A DNA stretch of 64,000 bases from Pedobacter aquatilis (GCF_030409415.1 NZ_JAUFPW010000027.1:1-64000), one strand, 5' to 3'; shown: positions 1-9,708, counted from the first letter of the stretch. Numbers and translations are program-made. Notes: generated from the letters alone by a model not told the origin.

Positions 1-136
1 CTTTCTGAAGGATTCATCAAACACTCGTCTGCCCATATAATCAAATTTAAAAGTTTCTTTCTAAATCTGACGACTAAATCCCTCTAGTCAAATGTAGCAA
101 CTCCAGTTCTTATATGCTGCAATTTGCTCTTTCATT

Positions 137-367
137 ATGAGTGGATGGGTTTATGCCAATACTGACAAGGATTTTCTAGGCAATGGCGATTTACAGTCTC
201 ATATAATAGGAAAGTATATATTGCTTGTAAGTCTAGCTTTAGGCGTCGGGATATCCATTATTTTTTCGATAGCAGGAATAATTTTCTTTTTTAAATGGGC
301 GAACAGCGCTTTTTCCAATGCATCTAAAGATTTAAAAGAGATTGCTGGAAAAGAGAATAAGTTTTAG
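137..367 (+). CDS. small membrane protein, unknown
   Basis: A 76-residue reading frame with one clear membrane segment at about residues 27-52 and a short charged lysine-rich tail. The same frame stays open upstream to about position 98 and there encodes more hydrophobic residues, so the real protein may be longer or may be the tail of a damaged gene. No convincing ribosome binding site precedes the ATG. I do not recognise the family. It lies 271 bp upstream of the GHKL ATPase gene on the same strand; nothing shows that the two work together. Confidence 0.4.
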   Translation: MSGWVYANTDKDFLGNGDLQSHIIGKYILLVSLALGVGISIIFSIAGIIFFFKWANSAFSNASKDLKEIAGKENKF

Positions 368-638
368 ATGCGAATATTCTAAGCAGGGCCGGTTTTTTGC
401 ATTTATTATTTTATGCCTTAATTGTCTTTACAGAGAAAAATAAATAACAGTCTTTTGCCAGAAGGTAAATCAGTCATTTTAGATTAAAATCCTGATATTA
501 CTTTTATATCTGGGGGAGGTTACTTCCTAAAGGTAAGCTCTTTTACATTAGTTTTTTGTCTTTAATCGCAAACTTTTTTTTACTAAAATAAAATTAATTA
601 TTGTACACGCTCAATATTTTACACTAAATCTAAATTAA

Positions 639-3600
639 ATGAACTCAAGCAATGGTATATTCTCGAAATATGAAAGGGATGAGCTAAACAAGATTACCGC
701 AAAATCAATTCTGGAAAAATTGATGAATATCCGTCAAAATATAAATACTGAATTTACCGCGAGGAGATTGGTATGGGAGTTGATTCAGAATGCAAAAGAT
801 AATGTCTTTTTATCAAATACTGGGGAGGAAAAAGTAGACGTAAGTATCTCGATATCCGAAAACATGTTTACATTTTCGCATAATAAAGGTTTTTTTACCA
901 ATGAGCACATACGAGGGCTGATAAGAAAATACTCGTCTAGTGATAAGAATAGGGATGAGGAAAATGTTGGCCAAATTCATAAAACCACCGGACGTTTTGG
1001 GACCGGCTTTATGACGACCCATCTTCTTTCAGAATGTGTAGAGATCAAAAGCCATTATAAGAACGAAGATGGTAATTTTCATGATTTCAGCTTTGTATTA
1101 GACCGGTCAGGAAAGACCGAATCCAAAATCATTGAGGGAATAAATCAAGCATTCGATGATGCTGAAGCTAGTATTCAAGCATCAAATGTGAATTCCCTAT
1201 CGAAAGATGAACTGAAAACTTCGTTTATATATCCACTGACTCCGCAAAAAGAGACCTTGGCGAATATTGCCCTGGACGAGGCCTTGCAAGGGATCGCCTA
1301 CACATTAATTAATGTTCCAGAAATTAATTCTGTTCGATTGGATGATGGCCTTTTCGGAGATGTTAAATACACGATTGAACATTTTGATGATATCGAACAT
1401 GATGAATTAAATCTTCAGGTTTTTAATCTTAAGATGAACGGGAAAAGTTCTAAGTTTTATTATCTCCGTATTTCTGAATCGGATGTCCAACTCATTATTC
1501 CGGTTTCCTATACTAGAGGCAACTATCACATTGAACATTTGGATAAGAAGATACCTCGCTTGCATCTAGACTTTCCGATGATTGGTACTGAAGATCTCTA
1601 CCTACCTTTCGTGGTAAACAGCTCTCTTTTTGAACCCACAGAACCTCGGGACGGTGTGAGCTTAATTGATGATGAGGAAAATGATACTTTGAAACTCAAC
1701 TGTAGCATCATGGTTAAAGCAGTCTCTTTATATCAACAATTCCTAGATTTTATAGGTACTGAAACGAATTGGCAGGATTTATATAATCTTGCCAGAGTCA
1801 AAAACCCAAAAAGACATGTTTGGATAGATCCTGATTGGTTTAAGACATCTGTAATTAAACCAATCAGAGAAACGTTACTGGAAAGTGAAATTGTAGAAAC
1901 AGACAGTGGCGATAGAATTTCAATCCTCGATAGCGAAGGCTATTATCTTGCCTATTTTCCAGTTGCAGCAAATGAGGGGATCCAGAAATTTTTATTTAAA
2001 CTTGTCAAAAAAATTCATCCGGATAAAGTGCCTAAAAAAGAACATGTATCTCATTGGGCAGAAATTATTTGGAGTGACTGCAGGTCGTATTCGCTAACCA
2101 GCTTGACAGAAGAAATTCAGGAAAAAGGGGATCTTGATACTCTGGGCGAATCTTTGGTTGACACTTGCCAGCCGTTATCTTTTTTAAACGATTATTACAA
2201 ATTATTGAATGAGGAAGAGGAGGTCATCAAGGAAATCAAAGTGGATAAGTACACGGTGATTCCTAACCAGCTGGGAACCTTTGTAGCCAAAACAAGTCTC
2301 TATATTGAAGATAAAATTGATGAAGAAATTAAAAATGTCTGCGCTATGGTCGGCACGGACCCGAGGACTTACCTGATATATCCCGGTGCACTCACTGGTG
2401 AAGGAATAAAATACTACTTTAAAAAACAAGATGATTTAATAGCTCTTATAAATGCCGCGATAAAAGACGAGAGTGGCAGTGAAATATCGGCTATTTGTGA
2501 CTACCTGGTAAGTTTGTTCCCTAAAAAAGACATACCTGAAAAGAGAACTAAGATTTTTGATTTATCTGAACGTATATATCCAGACGATTTTAAAGAAAAA
2601 CGGCACCTCAACTACTTTGATGAAAAAATCTGGGAAGAGTCAGATAAGAAATCCTTATTATACATAGTTAATGCCTTGTCTGATCAAAAAAACGTGGAAA
2701 CTGCCCGGGAGGAATACGGGTTTGACAATGATGATGACTTTTTAACCTGGTTAAATGACTTTGTTTCCTTCCTTACAGATTACAAATTTTCAAACTTCTA
2801 TGATCGGGAGAAAGCTCCAATTCTACCGGATCAGAATGGGAATTTTAAAACTGCGAACAGCCTCTTTTTGGACGAGGATGATATCGGCGATGTTTTAAAG
2901 GATATTTCTGCAGAATTGGGATCGGATTTTAGAGCTGAATTACTTGATGTTTCGATTTTCTTAACCCTCCCCGAAAATAGGACCTATGGAATTGCCCAGG
3001 TAGCTGAAAGAATTTCAACCCATATCAAACCAATACTTCGAGATGTTGATCTTCGCAAGGAATATAAAACGACATTAAAAAAGTTTTACGTCTGGATGAG
3101 TGAAAATAAAGAGTGCGGAGAAAGACACTTTCCAGATCTCTATGAGAAAAGGTTCCTTTTTCTGGAAGATGATGACATATCTTCAAATATGAAGAAAGCG
3201 ACGGAGTTTGAAGCGCTCATGGAAGAACATGGAATAGAGAATATTGATGAGTTAAGGAAAAAACTGGCAAGCCTCAGTAATTATGACAATGTGGAACACC
3301 AGGATGAAGACAGCGAGCGTATTGCTATTACAAAGGAGGTGTTGGTAAGCTTGGGTATTTCAACGCCCGATCAACTGATGGAAGCACTCAAAGATCCGGG
3401 TATTTCATCCAGGTTTTTGCATACTTCAAAGCCTACCCCTGAAATGTACCAATATGCCCATAAACTTATAGATAGGGCGAAAATAAATATTAAGGAGTTT
3501 TTGGAGAATCATCCGGATTATGATTGTACTGATCTCGAGGAAACTGCCCCGACAACCTTTGCCGGCATATTAAAAAATGGTATAGAAGTACAAATCGTAG

Positions 3601-3776
3601 CGCGGCCTTCCGACAACGGCGAAGTCATCGTTTACTATTCATCAGAGAAAGATACCCTTGATAATGATAACGCTGAATTGTGGGTAGAAAATGGAATTAC
3701 CGATCCGCACTTACTTACACTTGGCCGTATACTCAAAAGCACGGGAATAACAAAAATCCCGATTAACATGAACTAA
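639..3776 (+). CDS. sacsin-like GHKL ATPase, putative defence protein
   Basis: A 1045-residue protein whose N-terminus is a GHKL (Hsp90/histidine-kinase/MutL type) ATP-binding domain. The N-box ELIQNAKD (E47, N51, D54) and the glycine lid GRFGTGFMTTH (residues 118-128) are clear. The usual DxGxG of the G1 box is replaced by HNKG at 81-84, an odd substitution of the adenine-contacting aspartate. The remaining roughly 800 residues are acidic, have no membrane segment and match no domain I can name. This is the layout of large sacsin-type ATPases found in bacterial defence islands. The next gene starts one base after the stop codon, so the two are almost certainly co-transcribed. An immune role is inferred from the neighbourhood. 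Whether it binds or hydrolyses ATP is uncertain because of the altered G1 box. Confidence 0.8.
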   Translation: MNSSNGIFSKYERDELNKITAKSILEKLMNIRQNINTEFTARRLVWELIQNAKDNVFLSNTGEEKVDVSISISENMFTFSHNKGFFTNEHIRGLIRKYSSSDKNRDEENVGQIHKTTGRFGTGFMTTHLLSECVEIKSHYKNEDGNFHDFSFVLDRSGKTESKIIEGINQAFDDAEASIQASNVNSLSKDELKTSFIYPLTPQKETLANIALDEALQGIAYTLINVPEINSVRLDDGLFGDVKYTIEHFDDIEHDELNLQVFNLKMNGKSSKFYYLRISESDVQLIIPVSYTRGNYHIEHLDKKIPRLHLDFPMIGTEDLYLPFVVNSSLFEPTEPRDGVSLIDDEENDTLKLNCSIMVKAVSLYQQFLDFIGTETNWQDLYNLARVKNPKRHVWIDPDWFKTSVIKPIRETLLESEIVETDSGDRISILDSEGYYLAYFPVAANEGIQKFLFKLVKKIHPDKVPKKEHVSHWAEIIWSDCRSYSLTSLTEEIQEKGDLDTLGESLVDTCQPLSFLNDYYKLLNEEEEVIKEIKVDKYTVIPNQLGTFVAKTSLYIEDKIDEEIKNVCAMVGTDPRTYLIYPGALTGEGIKYYFKKQDDLIALINAAIKDESGSEISAICDYLVSLFPKKDIPEKRTKIFDLSERIYPDDFKEKRHLNYFDEKIWEESDKKSLLYIVNALSDQKNVETAREEYGFDNDDDFLTWLNDFVSFLTDYKFSNFYDREKAPILPDQNGNFKTANSLFLDEDDIGDVLKDISAELGSDFRAELLDVSIFLTLPENRTYGIAQVAERISTHIKPILRDVDLRKEYKTTLKKFYVWMSENKECGERHFPDLYEKRFLFLEDDDISSNMKKATEFEALMEEHGIENIDELRKKLASLSNYDNVEHQDEDSERIAITKEVLVSLGISTPDQLMEALKDPGISSRFLHTSKPTPEMYQYAHKLIDRAKINIKEFLENHPDYDCTDLEETAPTTFAGILKNGIEVQIVARPSDNGEVIVYYSSEKDTLDNDNAELWVENGITDPHLLTLGRILKSTGITKIPINMN

Positions 3777-3777
3777 T

Positions 3778-4851
3778 ATGAACTTACATAAAAAGGTATT
3801 ATCTATGATATTACAGCCCGAGAATGAAACCCTCGAGTATAAGGCTGTCCTTCCGCCATCTAAAAGTATAGCTCAGATCATCAGCTCTTTTGCAAATACA
3901 AATGGAGGCCTATTAATATTGGGTGTCAATGAAATTGGTGGACTGAAGGTTTCTGGCCTAAGCGAGGATTTTAGGGCCAATTCAATGACCCACAAGGCAA
4001 TAGATCTGCTGCAACCAAAACCTGTAATTGATTACGGGTATATAGAATATAACGGTAAGAACCTTTTCGCAATAGAAGTTCAGAAATCTTCGCAGACCAT
4101 TAGCCTTGAGGGTAAAGTTTTTGTGAGAAAGGGGAGCAAAATTATAAATACCATGTCAGATGTTCAGAGCTTTTCACCTAGTGGTTATGTAAAAATTGTC
4201 TCATTCAACTCCAGCTTTGAAAATTTGAAAAACGGTGCAACCGATTCGAAGACTAAGCTAATCGAACACTATCAAAGTATATTGAATATGATTGATAGCC
4301 TGAGCCATCTTTTATACCCGGTTTCACCAACAGAATTGACCGGAGTAAAAGAGGGCAAGGTTTTATCTAGAATTCTTTTCTCTTCAGCTGTTGATAATTT
4401 CGAAACCTATCTTTCGGATATTTTGTTTGAAATATATCTTGCTAAACCGCAGACTCTTAAGTCAAAACAAACGGTAACCATTGAAGAAGTTTTAAAATGT
4501 TCCGACATACAGGACTTTATAATTTTCTGGGCGAAAGAAAAAATTGGTAAACTTCAAAAAGGCAGTGTCAAAGGATTTATTTCAGAAAATGATCAAATAA
4601 GAAACCTAAATGTACTGGAGGAAATCACACAACATGAGATTGAAAAAATATTACAGATCAGACATCTTTACGCGCATCGGAATGGAATTGTCGATGATAA
4701 ATTTTTGAGGTTTTTTCCAACTGGAAATGCTAACGGTAGTGAATACCAATTGTCAATAGATGAGATTTTGGATAAACTATCATACATAGCCGAAGTCGTT
4801 GACAGAATAGATAAAGCAGCAATTGCGAAATATAACTTATCGACAATCTAA
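3778..4851 (+). CDS. AlbA_2 (Schlafen-type) protein with HEPN-like C-terminus
   Basis: A 357-residue protein. Residues 14-130 form an AlbA_2 (Schlafen AlbA) domain, recognised by the E20-x-K22 start and the core FANTNGGLLILGV at 38-50. This fold binds nucleic acid or nucleotide and in Schlafen proteins can cut RNA. The C-terminal half is helical and ends in RHLYAHRNG, where R295 and H300 make an R-x4-H motif typical of HEPN ribonucleases. It therefore looks like a candidate RNA-targeting effector. The start is one base after the stop of the GHKL ATPase gene; a second ATG at 3805 is also possible and is preceded by an AGG. The pair is a plausible two-gene toxin/sensor system. The AlbA_2 assignment is firm and the HEPN assignment is moderate. 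Confidence 0.75.
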   Translation: MNLHKKVLSMILQPENETLEYKAVLPPSKSIAQIISSFANTNGGLLILGVNEIGGLKVSGLSEDFRANSMTHKAIDLLQPKPVIDYGYIEYNGKNLFAIEVQKSSQTISLEGKVFVRKGSKIINTMSDVQSFSPSGYVKIVSFNSSFENLKNGATDSKTKLIEHYQSILNMIDSLSHLLYPVSPTELTGVKEGKVLSRILFSSAVDNFETYLSDILFEIYLAKPQTLKSKQTVTIEEVLKCSDIQDFIIFWAKEKIGKLQKGSVKGFISENDQIRNLNVLEEITQHEIEKILQIRHLYAHRNGIVDDKFLRFFPTGNANGSEYQLSIDEILDKLSYIAEVVDRIDKAAIAKYNLSTI

Positions 4852-5464
4852 TTTGCGGATCGACACAAAAATCTGCAGTTGCTTTGGGATCTCGTGCTTA
4901 AAAATTGTTACTTTTTACAGTCGGAACACTCCTCCAAGTTTTTTGGATAGTAGAATCCTTTATTTTAATAAAATATTTGACTTAATGATGTCGGTTTATT
5001 TTTATACTTTAGTTTGTATCAGCTCAAAAACAGCCCATTTATCTGATGTCCGGCTCATGAAAAGTCCAATTTAGTCCAAAACTCTTCCTGGTAAAAATCC
5101 TTAGTTAAGTTTAGCTGTTAAATTCTATGTATTTATGCTTTAACTTAATTGTCAAATTATTATGTCTGCTTTTTGAATGTAATGAGATTAAAAAGAAGGT
5201 GCCACTTCTTGATCTTTTGAGAAGCTTGGGCTTCACTCCTCATAGGTTATTTCGTATCGTAAGTGATTGGAAATCTGATATCGCCTTTTCCTGTTTGTTG
5301 ATTTTGCCTGTTTTGGTCATATTTAGAGCGTATTTTTTTGTCATTGCAAGAGGGTCTTTTAGCTGAAAGCTTTATTCAGCTAAACTAATGTAACCATTTG
5401 GGATTTCTATTTTAGACGTTAAACTTTAATATATGTTAGGATAATCCAAAATCATTTCGTTGTT
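4852..5464. other. 613-bp gap without an intact gene; possible primase relic
   Basis: AT-rich spacer between the convergent AlbA_2 and zinc-finger genes. An open stretch on the plus strand at about 5175-5260 encodes CNEIKKKVPLLDLLRSLGF, which resembles the N-terminus of CHC2/TOPRIM primase-like proteins of Bacteroidota mobile elements. It then runs into unrelated hydrophobic codons. I read this as a possible relic, not a gene. I see no RNA gene or clear terminator here. Confidence 0.3.
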
Positions 5465-6457
5465 TCATTCGTCTAGATTAAATAAATTGAAGTTGAGTAA
5501 TGTGGTCCGGTCAATACCAGAATGCATCGTGTTTTCGAAAGCTGAGAGATAGCTTTTCACAGATAAATCTGGAATGCGCTGATACAAACTTTCAGCCATT
5601 GTCCAAGTCTCAAATCGGGTGACCAAATCAGACAAGAGTCTGCCAAACTCATCATCAAGGCAGTCCTGCCACTTTTGAATATAATCTACAATCCATTTAT
5701 TGGTTCTGTTATTTTGATATCCGATAATAACGATCGAGGATATTTCTTGTGGGATGACGTTCACAAAAACCGTATCCAGCGGCTGCTCATCGAGATAACG
5801 TCCGTCCAGTCTATCGGTATCATCCATATAGCTGAATATTGCTGAGGCAGAAACTTTGATAGATGGAAATATCAGGGTCTTAAATGAAAAATTTCCATTA
5901 GGTGAATCAAGTTCGTCTTCAAACGATTTTTTGAAGGTTTTGAGATCCCTCACTGCTAATTTGTGACCGATCTTACGCGTTTCCAGCATCTTGAAAAAAT
6001 CCTTTTCCATTAACGCAATCAGATTTTTTGACTGATAAAGACGTTCATTGATCTCCAGACTTTTTTCTTTTTTCCTGAGTTCTGCACAAAGTGCGCGATA
6101 GGAGAAAAGGAGCTGACTATGGTAGTCGTGAAAGTCAATTGACTGTTGTTCAATCGGTTTAAATATTTGAGTGTCGTGCCCATTACAAAATAATGGATAG
6201 CTGATAGCATTGTTGATACCTAATCTTTTAAATGTTACAGCTCCTGTGCCCTCAAATTGAAAAATGTCTTTGGCGCCTACCTGTATTAAGCTTGAATTTT
6301 CTGCAATGTGAGATAATATCCCATTTCTCTGTAATAAGTGTGAATTGATGGCATCATTAAAACAGCCCGGTTGGTAGCAGGTCCATTTTTTGTTATTTAC
6401 GTTCTTTGCAATAGACTGATATATACTCAGTTGTTTTTTTTGATGAACATTTACCAT
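5465..6457 (-). CDS. putative zinc-binding (HNH/treble-clef-like) protein, unknown
   Basis: A 330-residue soluble protein. Its N-terminus has C27-x4-C32, then S39-H40 in the phrase NDAINSHLLQRNGIL, then C91-x2-H94 in FCNGHD followed by IFKPIE. The Cys-Cys-His-Cys-His order suggests a zinc-binding treble clef related to HNH folds, though I cannot point to a full nuclease active site. The rest is mostly helical with no motif I know. It stands alone on the minus strand between convergent and tandem defence genes, with about 260 bp to the next gene upstream. It could be a DNA-cutting effector or a sensor. Function unknown. Confidence 0.6.
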   Translation of the reverse strand: MVNVHQKKQLSIYQSIAKNVNNKKWTCYQPGCFNDAINSHLLQRNGILSHIAENSSLIQVGAKDIFQFEGTGAVTFKRLGINNAISYPLFCNGHDTQIFKPIEQQSIDFHDYHSQLLFSYRALCAELRKKEKSLEINERLYQSKNLIALMEKDFFKMLETRKIGHKLAVRDLKTFKKSFEDELDSPNGNFSFKTLIFPSIKVSASAIFSYMDDTDRLDGRYLDEQPLDTVFVNVIPQEISSIVIIGYQNNRTNKWIVDYIQKWQDCLDDEFGRLLSDLVTRFETWTMAESLYQRIPDLSVKSYLSAFENTMHSGIDRTTLLNFNLFNLDE

Positions 6458-6715
6458 CGGCTTTGTTTTTACGGACTCAATCTAAACAATATGTTAGTAT
6501 TATATGATGCAAAATTCAAAAAAACGACTGGTTTTTTCAAGCAAGAAAGTATCAGAGGGCACAAATACTGTAAAGATAAAACTTCCTTTTTGAGCTTTAT
6601 CGTGATCTCATCTCTTTGAATTCCTGCATAGAGTTTTTGTCAGCAAAAATTACAGATATTCGAACAGCGATTTTGCACATATCATGAATCACGATCATAC
6701 GCTGCAACTCTCTTA

Positions 6716-7678
6716 TTAAGATGTAAAACTGGTTATGGCCTCTTTTAGTTTATCGTGATAAATCTCCCTGAATCTTATTCCAAACTGGCCGTTTTCCCCT
6801 GTGGTGCTGAAAGCTAGCTCGGCATTAGGGTTACTGTCCCAAAAAAGGACGCCTAGGTCTAAAAGGTGTTTACCTCCATCAAAAAGATGAATGCATGAAA
6901 TTACCTCCCTTGCATAACAGTCTGGTTGGTCTTCCGAGTAATCTGTTTTGTTATTGAACTCCGGAATAGCATAGGTCTGGAAACCGTTTTTTTCAAAATG
7001 CCTGATGATCAGCTTGCCGTTTGTGTAACGCTGGTGAATGACCGATATTGGAGTTAATACAGTGTCTTCATTGGATATATCAACAGCATAAAAAGCGTAT
7101 GCAAAGTTGTCCAGCCGCTGCAACTTTCCGTTCTCAAAATATACCAGATCAAAGCCGCCGCCCCAGCCGTTTATAAGGTGGCGGTCTGTAATACGTTCTT
7201 TCATGATCCATTTAATGCAGGATTGTAGTGCTCGTTGTCTACTAAATGGTGCGTCAATGTCATCTTCGCTCTGGAATGCGGCGCTCAGTAAAATCTCTGA
7301 AGTCCAGTCGGAGGCTCCAGATCCTGCCGAGAGCATATGGAAATTCAATCTGCTGTCTTCAAATATCCAATTGCCTGATCTCACAACCATGATCTGGTGC
7401 TTTTCATCATTCTCCTCGGCAAGGGCATAGATAGCGCTTACTGAGTATTGCTGATTTAACTCATGGTAGATTTCCATCAACGTTTCGCAGCTTACCTTTC
7501 TATGCATATAGAAGTCCTGGAGATCCGTAAGGAGTGATTCGATTTCATTTACCTGACCTGAAAATCCGATGCAGAGCAAGTCCTGTATGATGATGGTTTT
7601 GATGTGAAAGCCTACAACTGGGTTTGTCGCGTTTGTCCTTCCATTTGTTGTTGGCAATATGATATTACCTTTGGCCAT
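6716..7678 (-). CDS. unknown protein, faint Ntn-hydrolase/proteasome-like look
   Basis: A 320-residue soluble protein with no signal peptide or membrane segment. The stretch KTIIIQDLLCIGFSG (about residues 27-41), followed by a helix of leucines and later AGSGASDW, is faintly like the 'K-I-x-x-I-x-D ... G-x-x-G' pattern of proteasome-type Ntn hydrolases. Several Thr residues near the N-terminus could serve as a nucleophile after processing. This is pattern memory only and could be wrong. The gene is on the same strand as the Mrr-IrrE fusion upstream, but 351 bp separate them, so a shared operon is unlikely. Confidence 0.5.
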   Translation of the reverse strand: MAKGNIILPTTNGRTNATNPVVGFHIKTIIIQDLLCIGFSGQVNEIESLLTDLQDFYMHRKVSCETLMEIYHELNQQYSVSAIYALAEENDEKHQIMVVRSGNWIFEDSRLNFHMLSAGSGASDWTSEILLSAAFQSEDDIDAPFSRQRALQSCIKWIMKERITDRHLINGWGGGFDLVYFENGKLQRLDNFAYAFYAVDISNEDTVLTPISVIHQRYTNGKLIIRHFEKNGFQTYAIPEFNNKTDYSEDQPDCYAREVISCIHLFDGGKHLLDLGVLFWDSNPNAELAFSTTGENGQFGIRFREIYHDKLKEAITSFTS

Positions 7679-8029
7679 AGTGCTGGAGATTGCGCGGTCG
7701 CTAACGATAATTATATTTCCATGATCATTCAGAGTGAAATCAGTGTCATAGTTTTTTCTGTTAGCCTTTAGGTATTTGCAAACCTAAAGATTTTCCGGGA
7801 TAGGCTCCGCGAATAAAGAATAGGAAAGCTGAATGAATTCGGATTATCCGTGATGGATAAAAAGGGCAGACAAAATAAATTGCCGGCCCTAATCTAAATT
7901 AACGCTCTCAAACCTGAAGTTTGATGCAAGGCTCTCACCCCTTGCTAGCCCAAAATTATGAAAATAATCATGAAGTCCGGATGAAGTTTATAATTTTAGG
8001 AGTCTATAAAACTAAAACTAAAGCTATTA
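7679..8029. other. 351-bp spacer with small inverted repeats
   Basis: No gene seen. It contains a perfect 8-bp inverted repeat, CTTTAGGT (7766-7773) and ACCTAAAG (7782-7789), plus shorter ones such as GCAAGG/CCTTGC near 7930. None is followed by a T-run on the minus strand, so they do not look like standard terminators. They may be operator sites for the gene ending at 6716 or incidental. Confidence 0.3.
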
Positions 8030-9427
8030 TTAGCCCTTGTTTATTTCCATTTTGGACAAGGTATACTTGATCAACGACGCCACACTTCTGGTGTTTTTGG
8101 CCACACCTGTGAAAGATGTGTTCGGACGCCGGAAGTCTGGAGCATAGCGTATCATTCGCAGGTCGGCTAAGCGGTATTCAATAACGGTTTTGCTCGCTTT
8201 AAAATAATTGTTCAGGCCGTCCATGGTAGACAGAAAATCCACTCTGTTGTAATTATTGTTATCGCAATAGATTTTTCCATGCTTGGAGATTCCTAACTGA
8301 CGCTGGGTAATAATCAGCCTGGACATCAGACTGATTTTTGGCAAAAGCAGGCATGCAGCGAGCTGGTTGGCTTGCCATTCTACCCAGTGCCGCTCATTGC
8401 GGAGCTGGTGTTTGCCGATTTCTGCATCGTATTCAGAGTCTGAAAGGATGTCGTATTGGCCCTGTCCCATTTTAAGATTGGAGTGAAGGAAAAAATGGGC
8501 TATCTCATGCGCCAATACAAACGCATAGCGATCAGTGGATACAAGCTGTTCATCAATGAGGATGCGCTTATTTGAAGCATCATATGCACCGTATATTTTT
8601 CTTCCTTTTTTCTCAGGGATGACAGTTTCCAGGACTTCCAGACCGTATGTATCTTGAAGGTGGAGCCTGAACTCGTCAAGATTCAACGCAAGGCCAGATT
8701 TGAGGATATTAGGGTCGAACTGATTTAAAATCTTTTCAGACATTTTCTCCAAAAGGTCATGGGAGAGCCGTTCTAGTCCTGCAATTGGCTCCTCCTTGCT
8801 GTTCTCTCTGCCAAGATTGCCCAATGCGGCATGTTTGATGAATTTATAGATAAGCTCATCCCAGTTGAAGGATTGCCCGTCTTCCCCGGAAAACATTACC
8901 GATTGCAGGTCCCTTAATTGCTGCAGTTCATTTTGCAGATGGATAAAGTCGGTATCTTCGAGATTGTTCTTTTCCTGCTTTGAATTATAAAGCATTATCT
9001 GTGGACTATTGTCAGCAACTTTGATCCACATCATATTTTTGCTCTTGGCAAATTTCTCTGCGCGGTTCTGAAGATCTGAGGTCGTCATTAAAACTCCTTT
9101 CACATTCAGTCCGGTTACCTGGGTTACCTTGGAGTAAAACTCTTCGACTTTTCCTACCGGAATAGGGTCTGCGTAATCCTTACATTCAATGATGTATAAA
9201 AAAGATAGATCTTTGTTTTCGCCGATCCTTACTTCTATACTTAAATCGAATTCAATATACTCATCGGTGCCAAGCGCGTAATATCTAGGCTTTGGAATGA
9301 TGGTACAGCAGGAAGGGATTAGCCCAAGTTTAAGGCTTTCAAGTGCTTCTTTTAAAATCTGATGGGCTACTGCCTCGAAGGTGTTTCCTTTGTGTACTGT
9401 ATTCATTTCCAATGTTTTTGAATTCAA
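8030..9427 (-). CDS. Mrr-type nuclease fused to ImmA/IrrE metallopeptidase
   Basis: A 465-residue two-domain protein. Residues 12-140 are a restriction-endonuclease-like (Mrr) domain: GNTFE at 14-18, the metal-binding D61, then E81-C-K83 in the phrase IECKDY. After a helical linker, residues 250-400 are an ImmA/IrrE-type zinc peptidase with HEIAH at 307-311 and a likely third ligand E350 in EWQANQLAACLLLP. ImmA/IrrE peptidases usually cleave repressors in response to DNA damage or phage. A single chain joining DNA cleavage to proteolysis suggests that one activity gates the other, or that the protein is a stand-alone defence effector. No partner repressor gene is adjacent. Domain calls are confident; the biological role is inferred. 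Confidence 0.8.
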   Translation of the reverse strand: MNSKTLEMNTVHKGNTFEAVAHQILKEALESLKLGLIPSCCTIIPKPRYYALGTDEYIEFDLSIEVRIGENKDLSFLYIIECKDYADPIPVGKVEEFYSKVTQVTGLNVKGVLMTTSDLQNRAEKFAKSKNMMWIKVADNSPQIMLYNSKQEKNNLEDTDFIHLQNELQQLRDLQSVMFSGEDGQSFNWDELIYKFIKHAALGNLGRENSKEEPIAGLERLSHDLLEKMSEKILNQFDPNILKSGLALNLDEFRLHLQDTYGLEVLETVIPEKKGRKIYGAYDASNKRILIDEQLVSTDRYAFVLAHEIAHFFLHSNLKMGQGQYDILSDSEYDAEIGKHQLRNERHWVEWQANQLAACLLLPKISLMSRLIITQRQLGISKHGKIYCDNNNYNRVDFLSTMDGLNNYFKASKTVIEYRLADLRMIRYAPDFRRPNTSFTGVAKNTRSVASLIKYTLSKMEINKG

Positions 9428-9708
9428 TTAAACAAATATAAATGAAATAGATAGGCTTGCCTTCAGTTGTTTGACGCAAGTTTTCCACAATAAAAGCGAG
9501 GTAATGTGAGTCACTATTTCTCTTAAGGTTTTAATAAGCAGATCTGACAAATGTCTAGTTTCCTCTATGGGCTATCATTTTTTTTAGCAGAACTAGGTAT
9601 TTATAGAGTTGGAAAAAAAGACTATTTGTGTAGGTATTTTGCATATGTATGATATTTATGAGCTGAAATTGGTATATTTATTGTTTACTTTGTAAAAAAT
9701 ATTCATAT
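9428..9708. promoter_or_regulatory. divergent intergenic region upstream of rloA-like gene
   Basis: 281 bp between two divergently transcribed genes, so promoters for both must lie here. The sequence just upstream of the rloA-like ATG, TTTACTTTGTAA at about 9683-9694, is close to the Bacteroidota -7 motif but one base short of the standard spacing. I cannot place the start sites exactly. Confidence 0.3.

Noticed and set aside
4823..5074. 83-codon frame overlapping the end of the AlbA_2 gene
   Set aside because: Begins inside a real gene in another frame and has no family resemblance.
5127..5366. 79-codon hydrophobic plus-strand frame
   Set aside because: The first part looks like a primase relic and the rest is unlike any protein; no start signal. 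Kept only as a possible relic.
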